A DNA stretch of 64,000 nt from Trichuris trichiura. Lineage: Eukaryota > Nematoda > Enoplea > Trichinellida > Trichuridae. The position numbers and the translations under genes were made by a program. The notes below the pieces were generated by a model. That model was not told the origin of the DNA. It did not search any database and saw only the letters and a program-made list of their open reading frames with translations. Shown here in pieces: positions 34,336-44,553 of this stretch. The DNA lies in the NCBI GenBank assembly GCA_037903355.1, contig JBAJFE010000026.1, positions 6,820,001 to 6,884,000 on the forward strand. Direction: 5' to 3'. Numbering within the stretch: position 1 is the first letter of the stretch; the number at the start of each line of letters is the position of its first letter.

Positions 34336-35224
34336 ATTTCTCAGAAGGTGGGGTACGCAACTGACGAGACCCAAGGTAAAGGCTTTATCTGTACTCTTTA
34401 TGTCTTGTTAACGACATGTTGTGTTGCATGTATTAAAATACATTTTCGTGGATAAAAGCTTGAGCCTATTTTTCTTAAAGCTCACGCTAAGATAACTTTT
34501 TTAAAAAATAACAGTTCAGAGGTCAATAAAATCTTATGACCCTTGATTTTAACGTTTACTTTCTTGGTACTAAGCCAGATGTTGTCCAAAGCAAAGCCAA
34601 GGTTTGCGTAACGTTGGAATGTTGGAAAAAATGGGACACCGATTATTCCATGACAAGGAATAAAAAAAATTAGCGCGCTTGAAGCACCGCTTCACTTGTA
34701 AATCAAACGACCATTTACGGGCATCGTGTTGAAAAATAAAGGACGAGTGGAATTATCGAACGAATGCAAAGCAGTCAACGGTCGCTTTCGAACAACTTCA
34801 ATGATTGGAAACCGGCCAACGATCAAATCAATAAAATGTTTTCAGCAACAAAGACAATTGCTGATGAGTATTGCTAATGCTCAAAGGAATGCAACATCGA
34901 GAGAACCGGCGAAAAGTACATACGTTTCAACGCTGCCCAGCAAGTACGCTGTAATGAAAGAAGTAAAAAATGCGGATCAATTAAATGAAATGTCATTTTG
35001 GAGTAATGCCTAATTTCCATAAAAATGAAAGCTGCTGATTTAATGAATTAGTTTAAAAAGAACGCACAGCAGCAACCGCCACGACGAAAGCATTTTAAAA
35101 CTTAGGCGCAGCTTGATTTACTTTTTATTATTATTTCTGCAAACTATTCATTTGATACGCTATTCGGGGAAAATAATATACGGAAACATATTGCCGCCGC
35201 CGCCACGCTTAAAAATTCACCGAC

Positions 35225-35599
35225 ATGGCAACCGAGCCATACTTTTTATTTAAAGATCGGGCGTTCATATGGGACCCATTTCTCGTCGGTCTAATCTATT
35301 TCAAAAGTGCAATTTGCAATAACGATTCCTTCGGCGCGCCGTTTTTTTCCAGTAAGCTATCCGAAGGAACACTGCCACCAGTAAGGCAATGCCACTTTTC
35401 ATCATTAGTTGTTTTCGAAGCAAAGCGAAACCCCGTCCCATTAAAGGCAAATTCAATTTTCAACGATTCCGCCTACACCTTCAGCGCGGAAGGAAAGAAC
35501 TTGCTCCGGACGCATTTCGGACGCTCGAGCTGGTCCCTGTACGATATGTACCTGAAAATCATTTGTACATGTCCTAAAGGAAAAGACGGTAAAAAGTAA
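35225..35599 (+). CDS. Hypothetical 124-aa protein
   Basis: An ATG-initiated frame with a balanced composition, hydrophobic stretches near the N-terminus (WDPFLVGLIYF) and a Lys-rich end. It is followed 10 bp after the stop by AATCAATAAA, a good polyadenylation signal. No family recognised. The frame-plus-signal combination is the only support. Confidence 0.3.
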   Translation: MATEPYFLFKDRAFIWDPFLVGLIYFKSAICNNDSFGAPFFSSKLSEGTLPPVRQCHFSSLVVFEAKRNPVPLKANSIFNDSAYTFSAEGKNLLRTHFGRSSWSLYDMYLKIICTCPKGKDGKK

Positions 35600-35730
35600 A
35601 TGTACGAATCAATAAAAGCAGCGAAGTTTTGCGATTTTAAAATCGCAATCAAACTTTAGTCTCGCCAACTTTATTCGCCCATTTGGAGCGGCGGAAATTG
35701 GTCGCGGTTTGATGCTTCTACCAATCTGCC

Positions 35731-36105
35731 TTAAGTGGTTGCGTATTGGGAAGCTGGAAAAGCTGGTTGATTTACGTCGTCGGCCAATTCGTTTAAACGC
35801 TCATGCGGTCCCGAAGAAAATGTAAACACCATTTCCAAGAGGTTTTTGTTGTTATTGAACTTGCCGAAATGATGCATTGCAAACGTTGTCGACAATGGCG
35901 ATTTCACACGATTGCTCAAGACGTAAACTTTGCTTGCAGCTGCGCGAAAGACCGTAAAATATTTCGTCGGAGAAGTAGAAACTAGGCGCACGTACGGCCG
36001 GGCCGACGCGTCGAAAACACCCGTGTTCGAAAAGCGGCTCTGCCGTATAAATCTTTTTTTTTCTTGCACCAACTCTAATATGCAACTCAACTTTCGACGT
36101 TCCAT
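35731..36105 (-). CDS. Hypothetical 124-aa protein
   Basis: From ATG 36105 on the minus strand: basic, then a Phe/Val/Ser-rich middle and a polar end (ERLNELADDVNQPAF). It converges on the frame ending at 35599. No domain recognised; another minus-strand frame overlaps it, so it may be chance. Confidence 0.2.
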   Translation of the reverse strand: MERRKLSCILELVQEKKRFIRQSRFSNTGVFDASARPYVRLVSTSPTKYFTVFRAAASKVYVLSNRVKSPLSTTFAMHHFGKFNNNKNLLEMVFTFSSGPHERLNELADDVNQPAFPASQYATT

Positions 36106-38044
36106 ATGCCGACGGCAAGGCAGCAGAAAAAGTGCCGAAGGTTCAAAAAACAATGCCGCTTTACATCATCCAAATGGGAGCGCACCAATCCAATTAAACC
36201 TGTTGACAAAGCCAATACGGACTGTTGTCATTGGCGCTTGAAGGCAATGCTTTGAGTAAAACAGACTTTTCGCCATGGCGGTTGTAAGCTAAGGCAATTG
36301 GAAGCATAATTGAAATAGAAAAGCAAAAATTAAAGCCACCAATAAATCGCGCCTCCTGCCATCATTCCAATCGATCTTAATCGAACATCATAGTAGCGTA
36401 AAGCATTTGACCAAAGTACGAACGTGCATTCTCATCATGCTTACTGTAGGTGGTAGAAAACTTTTTTCTCGAACTTTGCTTCAAGCTAGCGTTCCCGTTG
36501 AGCGTTAATAGCGTTGCAAGTTGAACATTGGGTGATTATTATTTTCGTTGCTTGGCAGGTTAGTTAGATTAGCTTTCGATTACGACGGCGGTTTTGCGTT
36601 CGGCCGCTAGTCCGCAACAAGCGTTCACTTGCCGTTAGAGCGAGCGTAGAAGGAAAGTGGGTGAACATGTTTTAACTTGCCAAATTGTGAGTGACATTAC
36701 TTTTTGCAATTCCTTTTTTGTCGCTTCCGACCTTCATTCCGCGACGCGCCTTTTACGCGGAAAGTATTTTGCCCTACTGGCTGGCAGGCAAGTCGCCCAA
36801 CGTTGTCCGGCTGACATGTAGCTCTTTGCGGTTGGGTATTTTTTCTCCTGCTCATTTCCTGTCAAATTCCCTTGGTAGCAATTTCTAGTCTTCCACCCAC
36901 GCTGGGGTATTAGTTTTGCGGCGAAAAAACCATTTTCTTAAGCTTAAGTTATTGTCAATGTTTTGTTGACTCATGGCCACTCAAGAATTGCCCAATTCTT
37001 GACTGGTTTGCATTCTAACAAAGCTGTAAAAAGGGGGAAATATGCGCGGATTGTTGCTAGCAAAGTTGGTTTCGCCTACCCGAACAGTAGTGGCGTCTCA
37101 AGTCGCTGCGGAGGAGGCTGCGATCATGACTTGTCCTTCTTTGTCTCAAGAGATTTTGCCTAATCTTAGCTTTTCATTGCGGTGGTATCTTTTGGCGAAT
37201 CGATACGTGCTCTCTCGCCTCTTCTTCTTCTTCTTGTTCCTCCAAACTGGGCATAGCTTTTAGTTATGCCGGCTGATCGATATCCCCTCCTATCCGTCAT
37301 TAGTGAAGCGTCAAAGCAAGTTCCTTTTTCATGAGGGAAACAAATATTTAGATTTTACAGTATTCTCCGGTGATGCTTTCCTTTTGATCTGATTTGTTGA
37401 TTTATCCTCCAGCAAAAGGCGAAGCGCTGTTGCTACTAATCCTTCTAACAATGAACGCAACTTGTGTTCCTTTCTTATCGACTCCTCTGGTCAGTAGGCA
37501 GAAACATATCTTATGCAAATATATGTATATATGGAGGTAGTTACTCACTTACGCACTTTGTTTGGAAGTGCGAGTATTAGTGCTTTTGCTATTTCAAAGG
37601 CTTAGTTGTCCGCAAAGCGTCTGTTTCATTTATCATTTGAGAAAATGGCAGCAATTCAACGCGCCTGCCGCTATGCCCTTCCGGCTTTAGGCTGTCGTGT
37701 GCCGGTTGATAATTAGAAATTGCTGACAGACGAGTTTTGCCATGCGCCTGTTGTGGGTGCAATGCTTTGTTTTCTTCTCGCCATCACTACCGTATGCCTG
37801 CTGAGCATTTCATTGCGTCAACGGTCTTTGCTTGAAAACAGGTTGATTTTTCCATTGCCCAATAGGCAGCAGCACCTTCCACCTTACATGGACTTAGCAG
37901 GCGACAATCTCTCCTGCGATTTTTTGAGGGTAGAACGGAACGTGCTTCATCGCTGGTTTTTCCAAATTTTGATTCGCCAAAATTGGGCAACCGTTTAGCA
38001 CATGTATACCGTTAAAATAGCCAACCGCTTTTCAGCAGAGAAGA
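36106..38044. other. No gene recognised; upstream of NDRG gene
   Basis: Several frames of 60-90 codons but none with splice-linked continuation or recognisable domains. The 3' end presumably contains the NDRG promoter. Confidence 0.4.
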
Positions 38045-41000
38045 ATGGAAGATTTGGAACTTGGAAAGTTGGAATTGTCACCGGCCGCCTTGCTCATATC
38101 AGCCGCTGAATCTCACAAAGACTACGAGGAGGTAAAATTTAATTTTATACACACAGAGCGCGGCAGTGTTGTTCGTAGGTGAAGGTTGACACGTCATTTG
38201 GCAAGGTGTGCGTCTACGTTGTTGGCGACCAAAAAAAACCCGCCATTTTGACCTTTCACGACCTTGGCTTAAGCGGTAATAATTTGCATATTTGGCCTTT
38301 TCCAAGTTTACGTTTTTTCCTTGTTTCAGCGAATCCGTGCTTCCAGAGCTTCTTCCATTTTAGCGAGATGTCCGCCATAAGCGACAAATTTTGCGTATAT
38401 CACGTCAACGCTCCCGGCCAAGAGGAGGACGCCGAACCGCTTGCGGAAAAGTATACGTTCTTATTCATTTTGACATCATCGCTTAGGCTTACCTAATTTG
38501 CATTATTCTCTTGACAGCTACGTGTATCCAACAATGGACGAACTAGGCGACATTGTTATAGCAATTGCGGACCATTTCAAGTAAGCTCCATACGCGCGCT
38601 CCCTTTGGCTTATCTTTCCCTTTTTCAGACTGAAAACATTTATCGGTTTTGGAGTTGGTGCCGGCGCGAATGTTCTTTGTCGGCTGGCGGTATATATGCA
38701 AATTTTTCTTTTTGCCAAAAAAAATCTTCGGACCAGTCGGCAAGATTTCTTGAGCGCGAAGGGTCCTTAGATTGTCTAATGCCTTTTGGCGGTTTGAATT
38801 TAACTCTGTCAGCTATGGCAGGATTAAGTTCAAATCAGCTGATCGTTTTTCGCTTATGCCAAGAGCGTGCGAAACAATTTTTCTACGCGTCCTCGTCACG
38901 CGCGCGCGTAGAGAAACTGCTGCAAGCAATAGGTCGAACGCTTAAAACGACAAATGTCGAAGTTGGCAAAGCGTTTCAATCGGGTTGGAATGTATTTGCC
39001 GACGTACCAGTGCGTGTTTGCCTTTTGTCAAGCGACGAGGAAGTTTTCTTTGACGCGAGACAAAAGTTTTGAAAATCTAAATTTATTCCCGAACACGCTT
39101 GCAATAAGTTGAGACCATTTTGTCCGGTTGTCATTTGCGTTGATCGAATGGCGGGCATTTTTGAGTTGTAGGCGCGCGATCCGTTTATAGATTTTTGACA
39201 CGCTATTTTGAGTAGGTGGCGTCCATTGCAAAGCCGACTCGTCTTATTATGCCAACTTTTTTTGCCCCAACATTTTAAGTCAACTTGACGCCTTTTCTCT
39301 CTTTTCAACAACGATAGATCGATTGGTAAGGACATTCTTTTCGCAACTTTCCTTGCGGAATTTTTTTTTCCTGTCAATGTGTCGTCCATTTCTTCGTTTC
39401 TTCGCGCGCTCGTCAATTCCATCCATAAGTACAGTAAAGTAAGGAGGCGTCAAAAGTATTGTAGAAAAAAAAATTGAGTTTTCCCTCTTTTCCATGCTCA
39501 ATATGCAATTAATCCGCCTTCCAATTGGTTAACGAACAACTGCCGAAGCTAACGTTGCGTACTAGTTCCCTTCAGTCCATTCGATGTTGCTAACTTGAAA
39601 GACGCATATTGTCGACGCGGGAGGGAAATATTCAAATTTTTAATCACGTAGTCACGCGACCTAAAAGTTACGTGACCAACTTAAAATCACTCCATTTGCC
39701 CCTTTGCATGGCGATGGTACGTTGACCAATGGGCAAACTTGTTTGCTTGAGAAGGCTGTGACGTCGAATCGGAAAAATCTCTGTCGGAAACGATGCCTGA
39801 ACGTTCGAGCTGACGTTGGTTTCTTCTTTTTGCGTTTAATGCCCTATAATCTATTATCATCTTAAAATGCAACATAACTCGTGACTTGGCTGACGTTGCA
39901 GCTGTGGTCATAAAGTGTCGAGCACTTTTCCCTCCAATTTTGCTATACTTAGGTATCTGCTTCCATTGGGTGCAAGAAAAGGTTGGAAAAAAGGATATAA
40001 GCGATGCGCACCCTTTAGTGATCGCGTGGGATGTATCAATGTTTACTTGAAGCCTATTGGCTTTGCTTAGCTTTTGCTCTATTGTTCCTCCCTGAACAGC
40101 TGACCATATTTTCCGTATGTTTACATTTTTCGAAAGACAGGATGTCTTTTAACAGGCTTGAATAGTTTCATAGTAGATCTTCAGATTCACGGGTTTGGCC
40201 TGTTGGATGTATCTGTAAGTAAACTTCAAAATGCCCTACCAACGGATCGATGAGCAAATTGTAAGAGAAAATACAGAACAATTTGTATACCGCACGTTTC
40301 GGAACTGCTCGTGTTCCGTCGTCAGCAGTGTTGGGGAGAAGGTGTTTATTCGGTAAGGGGTTTATATAGCGCATGGGTACAATGGGTGTTTGATTAGTTG
40401 GGTAGGGCGCAGCATTGGAATTTATTAATCGGCGCAGCCCATACTTCACTAACCTCCACGCCATTGTCGCGATTGATAGTGGAGTTGCTCTGGATGTACA
40501 GAGCCTCCTTAATACGCCTAAGATGTAATAAGTTTTCGTGGCATATGATCTTCGGGTGCGGGTCGAGTGTGCACCGAGATGCGTGCTCAACGATCACTGA
40601 GGCACTTATCGCGTTCTCCATGGCTTTTCGAGGGTCCGTTGTCGGTGGACGCCCTCGGCCGGTGGCCTGTATCCCATTGAGTCTTCGTTCGGCGTTCTTG
40701 TATGTCAACACATTCTTCATGTGTTGGCCGAATCTCTTAAGTAAAGTGTTGCCCGTTTCTCCTATGTAGGAGGCGTTGCAACCACACTTTATTTGGTAAA
40801 TGACACCGGGTCTGCTGTCAAAAGGAACCTTGATCTTGTCATTTCTCACAATCGAACGAAAATTACATGAACTTTTAAATCTCACGTTGAAATTTAAGGA
40901 GCGCCCCAGTCTCCTGATTCGTTCACTTAAACCACTGTAGTAGGGAAGGAGCAGCACCGGGCGTTGTTGGTTATCAGGCGGGGACGGTGATGAAGGTTTA

Positions 41001-43306
41001 TTTTGTTGGCACTGTTTAATAATGGAATTGATGAATTTACTGGGGTATCCGTTACTGCATAGTGTGTTATAAATGTGTCTTAATTCTGTATTTAAATATT
41101 CAGGGTCACAAACCGTTAGGGCCCTGTCAACCATCCCTTTAACTATACCTCTTTTAACTGAAATAGGGTGATGAGAAGAAAAGTTTAGGTGCCGGTCCGA
41201 GTGGGTGGGTTTCCTATAAACTGTTGTTTTTAACTTATTCCCTTGTTTAATGACTAAGACATCTAGAAAAGGGAGTTTACAATTATTTTCCTTCTCAATG
41301 GTTAGCGTTATCTGGTTGGGGAAGAGACTATTCAGGTGTTCCAAGAGAGTTTCTTCACTGCCTGATTTTATGATGGCAAAGATGTCGTCTACATATCTTT
41401 TGAAAAGGATAGGAGGGGCACAGTCTTGCAGAGTGCTGAAGGCTTTTTCTTCGAGATGTTCCATGAAGATCTCCGCAAGTATGGGGGAGAGTGGACTGCC
41501 CATAGGCGCACCGTCCTTTTGTGAGAAGAAACTATCCTGGAATCTGAAGTAGTTGCCCTCGCGCATGCAGAACGACACTAATTTAACTATGTGGGTGGGG
41601 TTTAATTTCGTCCTCTGCAAGATGGTGTCGTCCGCATCTAACAGAGTTTGAAGCAAGTTGATGGTATATTTTATGGGAACGCTTGTGAAAAGGTCTTTTA
41701 CATCGTAACTGACCATGATGTCACCGGGCTGCATTTTTATGTCTTTTAGTGTGGAACAAAATTCTTTACAATTTTTAACATTGGACTCACGTTTACCGGT
41801 TAGGGGTTGGATTATAGTTTTTAGATATGAACAAAGTCTTGAGGTGACACTATTAATGCTGGAGACAACTGGTCTTAGAGGGACACCTGGTTTGTGGATT
41901 TTGGGAAGGCCGTAAAGTTCAGGGCACCTAGTGTTACTGATGTATGAGAGACTACGGTTTATTTTAGAAATAATTGGGTCTTGGGGTTCATTGGCGAAGG
42001 AGTCTAACATATTTTGCAAAAGTTTTCGGGTCTTGTTTTATGGGACGGTAAACGGGGTTGCTGAGGAGCTCATTTATCTTTTGTGTGTAGATGTTCCTAT
42101 CCAGTATAACAACCGTATTACCTTTGTCAGCCTTCGTAATCACAATGTCCGTTCTAGATTTTAGACTTTTAATGATCCCCCGTTCTGAACTGCTTAGGTT
42201 TGGGGTCGGACGATTGTTGTTGTTGTTGCGCAATACTAGGCTGGAGATGTGACCTTTAATTTCTTTAGCCACCTTAGGATCGGTTTGCGCGAGACCGTAC
42301 TCTGTGGTGGCAATTATATCTAAAATCGGGGGGTTCTTAGGAGTGGGAACGAAATTTAAACCTTTGCCTTCTCTTTATGTTTACATTTTTGTTTTATTCT
42401 TTAGCTGAAGTATCCAAAACGCGTAGAAGCATTGATTCTAGTGAACTGCGTTTGCACCAGCGCCGGCTGGATCGAATGGGGCTATCAAAAGGTGAAGCCG
42501 CTATGTTTATCAATTGAATCTTATCGGCAATGTTCAATAATTTGCATAGGCGAACATTTACTATTTGAAAAATCGCGGAATGACCAGTCTGACGGTCGAC
42601 TATCTAATGTGGCATCACTTTGGCAGAAATTTGGATCACTACTCCACCGATTTGGTGACGTCATACAGGCAGTACTTTGCTCGGCTTCAGAATCCTCGCA
42701 ACTTAGCCGCTTTCATAATGTCTTATCTAAGGTGATTGGATGAACACCTGTTTTTTCTTCTTAACATTTTGACATCCCATTTTAAGGAGAAGCGATTTGA
42801 ACGTACGTCGCGAAGGCTCGACTATTGAGTAATGTTCCCGCGCACGCTTGAGCATGCAATTTTTCTTTTCTCATTCGTAGATGTCCAGTGCTTCAGTTGG
42901 TTGGCAGCGGATCGCCGCATATTAACGATACGGTCGAGTTGAACAGTCGATTGGATCCAACAAAGTCGAATTGGATGAAAGTATCCGATTCGAGCGGATT
43001 GGTACTCGAGGAGAAGCCCGAAAAAGTTACCGAAGCGATTCTTCTCTTTTTGCAAGGCGAAGGTCATCGTAAGTGACCAAAAGAAAAAGACTGTTTTTTT
43101 CGACGTTTTTCATGTTTGAATAATTTTCAGTTCCGTCGCTTAGTTATTTGAAATGGCGTCAATCGAGATCGGATTCAATATGTCAAACGAGGTCGAACTC
43201 CTTATGCGTACAACCAAAGGAAACGGAGAGCAGTCAGGTGCCGGGTAGAGTTGATGTGGTTTTTGAGGGTGAACCTGTCGGCAAGGAAGCTTACGCGGCA
43301 GCTTAA
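38045..43306 (+). CDS. NDRG (N-myc downstream-regulated) family protein
   Basis: An alpha/beta-hydrolase-fold protein without hydrolase activity, implicated in trafficking, stress and differentiation in animals. Exons start at ATG 38045 (MEDLELGKLEL) and run through VDTSFGKVCVYVVG, PAILTFHDLGLS, FCVYHVNAPGQEEDAE, YVYPTMDELGDIVIAI, LKTFIGFGVGAGANVL (to about 38690). After a 3.7-kb intron come LKYPKRVEALILVNCVC (from 42404), then TVDYLMWHHFGRNLD, VELNSRLDPTKSNWMKV, and a last exon ending AYAAA at 43304-43306. The GVGAGAN elbow has Gly-Ala in place of a catalytic Ser, as expected for the family. The Arg/Ser-rich tail (KWRQSRSDSICQTRSNS) matches the C-terminal phosphorylation region of NDRGs. The large intron hosts an antisense Penelope-like element. 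Confidence 0.93.
40297..40325 (-). ncRNA. Hammerhead-like core in PLTR
   Basis: Minus strand: CTGACGA (40325-40319), C, GGAAC, 7-nt loop, GTTCC, GAAA (40300-40297), then CGTGCGG. It differs from the 27280 copy by one change after the core. Confidence 0.6.
40394..42019 (-). CDS. Penelope reverse transcriptase plus GIY-YIG endonuclease (5'-truncated)
   Basis: A 541-codon frame holding RT motif A SYDVKDLFTSVP, motif B DGAPMGSPLSPILAEIFME, motif C KRYVDDIFAI, the thumb (SSHHPISVKRGIV), a Pro/Ser/Gln linker and GIY-YIG (VIYQIKCGCNASYIGETGN), ending CCALPN. The upstream part (42272-41988; ITKADKGNTVVILDR) continues in another frame, so one frameshift separates the N-terminus. Catalytic residues are present, but truncation makes autonomous activity unlikely. 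It is the best reference in this window for family A's missing core at 24580. Confidence 0.92.
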   Translation of the reverse strand: MQNMLDSFANEPQDPIISKINRSLSYISNTRCPELYGLPKIHKPGVPLRPVVSSINSVTSRLCSYLKTIIQPLTGKRESNVKNCKEFCSTLKDIKMQPGDIMVSYDVKDLFTSVPIKYTINLLQTLLDADDTILQRTKLNPTHIVKLVSFCMREGNYFRFQDSFFSQKDGAPMGSPLSPILAEIFMEHLEEKAFSTLQDCAPPILFKRYVDDIFAIIKSGSEETLLEHLNSLFPNQITLTIEKENNCKLPFLDVLVIKQGNKLKTTVYRKPTHSDRHLNFSSHHPISVKRGIVKGMVDRALTVCDPEYLNTELRHIYNTLCSNGYPSKFINSIIKQCQQNKPSSPSPPDNQQRPVLLLPYYSGLSERIRRLGRSLNFNVRFKSSCNFRSIVRNDKIKVPFDSRPGVIYQIKCGCNASYIGETGNTLLKRFGQHMKNVLTYKNAERRLNGIQATGRGRPPTTDPRKAMENAISASVIVEHASRCTLDPHPKIICHENLLHLRRIKEALYIQSNSTINRDNGVEVSEVWAAPINKFQCCALPN

Positions 43307-44328
43307 GCTTTCCCGCCATTTTTCCATCGGTCATCTACAACAACAATGCGCAGCTGTTCCAGTTTTACTCGTTTCTTTTCCTGTTTTCGCGCGCGCGCTT
43401 ATCATCTTTTTTCTTCTTTTTTAAAATAAGCGCTCACCTTTCAGGGAGCTTTCTTGTCCGTCCTTGTCCCTACGCGGTTTTTCTCTCGCAAAACTTTCCT
43501 CCTTAAAAGTATTGTTCCCTCGTAATTTTTCTTATCCATCAGCTTTTATTGTGTTGTCACACGCACATCCTCCGTATGTACAGCATACTTATCGCTCTGT
43601 TTTTGTTTTCGCTTTCAACAGTTTAATCCGGCGCGTTAAGTCGCTTTTGTGTACGACATTTCAGTTGTGAACTTGCAAGCTCGGTTCTCTCTTACGCGCG
43701 CGTAGCCGAAAGCGCCTCGTCCGTATAGTTGACCACAAATGGAAAAAAGTCACCCTATGGTTGCGGTGTTTTTCGCTCGTTGATTTTTTTTTGACGCCAA
43801 ACGTTGTCGTCCGTCGTTTCCTTTCGAGAGCAACGTACACACGCACACTTGCGAGATCCTTGTTAACTTGGCTTTGCTACTGGAGTAGCTTACGTTTATC
43901 CCTTTCGCGTATCTTTGATTACTGGGCGTCATTGACGACAAACTGCTTGACACAATGCGGGAGCAATTGATGCGCATCAAGTTTTGTTGACCATTGTACA
44001 TAAAATAAAGTGACAACAACAACAGCAACTACTACTATTACTACTACTACTATTTGTGGCGCCATCTATTTCGTAAATGCAAATTTTGCCGCTTCGCTTA
44101 GACAAGCAATCGAGTATTGCTGACTGCGCACGATCACAAGTTGTTTTGTGCATTAGCTATGATTGTTGAGTGTACCCGCGCTACGTAGTGTTCAGCAAAT
44201 GCAGCAAATCAAGCGTTTATAGTTTTATTTATGATCAATGCATCGCATTCACAAAAATTTATGTATCAACGACAAAGTTATATATGTTGCTTCAATGGTA
44301 AGACGCTTCGATGAACGGTTGGACGTTA
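43307..44328. other. No gene recognised between NDRG and the microprotein gene
   Basis: Presumed NDRG 3' untranslated and intergenic sequence; a short CG-alternating run near 43390 and an (ACT)n run near 44025-44050. Confidence 0.4.
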
Positions 44329-44553
44329 TTATGCCTTGGGTGCATCAGGTGGTTTGTCACCGCCGGCAGCCGGAGCAGCTGCGTCACCACCAGCAGCTGG
44401 AGCCCCAGCGGCTCCCTCAGCAGGTTTGGCGCCACCACCGCATAGCATCAGCATGAGAAGCAAAGCAGCTATAGTGACCAATTGTAGAGCGATAAGAGCA
44501 TTCATGCTCATCTGTGCCGAGCTGAATACAGTCGTTGCTATGGAAGCGAACAT
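44329..44553 (-). CDS. Microprotein with one membrane segment and Ala/Gly/Pro tail (copy 1)
   Basis: The frame runs from ATG 44553 to 44329. A second start, ATGAGCATG at about 44511, matches the start of copy 2, and the CAG before it could be a splice acceptor, so the protein is 60-74 residues. It has a strongly hydrophobic helix (ALIALQLVTIAALLLMLMLC), then CGGGAKPAEGAAGAPA, a GGDAAAP repeat and the end DKPPDAPKA. AATAAA is present downstream on the minus strand (near 44228). The family is unknown to me. It is divergent from copy 2, 2.35 kb apart. The tail has no Lys/Arg beyond a few positions and is probably disordered. Confidence 0.65.
   Translation of the reverse strand: MFASIATTVFSSAQMSMNALIALQLVTIAALLLMLMLCGGGAKPAEGAAGAPAAGGDAAAPAAGGDKPPDAPKA

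Larger units (their letters stand above)
40131..42375 (-). mobile_element. Penelope-like element, family A, 5'-truncated, in an NDRG intron
   Basis: Inserted antisense to the host gene and bounded by a perfect 15-bp duplication, TATGTTTACATTTTT, at 40116-40130 and 42376-42390. The 3' end (minus-strand sense) carries the same tail and PLTR as the copy at 23237. The 5' end stops within the reverse-transcriptase N-terminal coding region, so the left PLTR is absent. Confidence 0.93.

Noticed and set aside
34726..35013. 95-codon polar frame
   Set aside because: No true ATG at its start, no family and no splice linkage.
38779..39072. Open frame in the NDRG intron right after the LKTFIGFGVGAGANVL exon
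   Set aside because: Protein-like composition but not homologous to NDRG and no acceptor or continuation; left as intron sequence.
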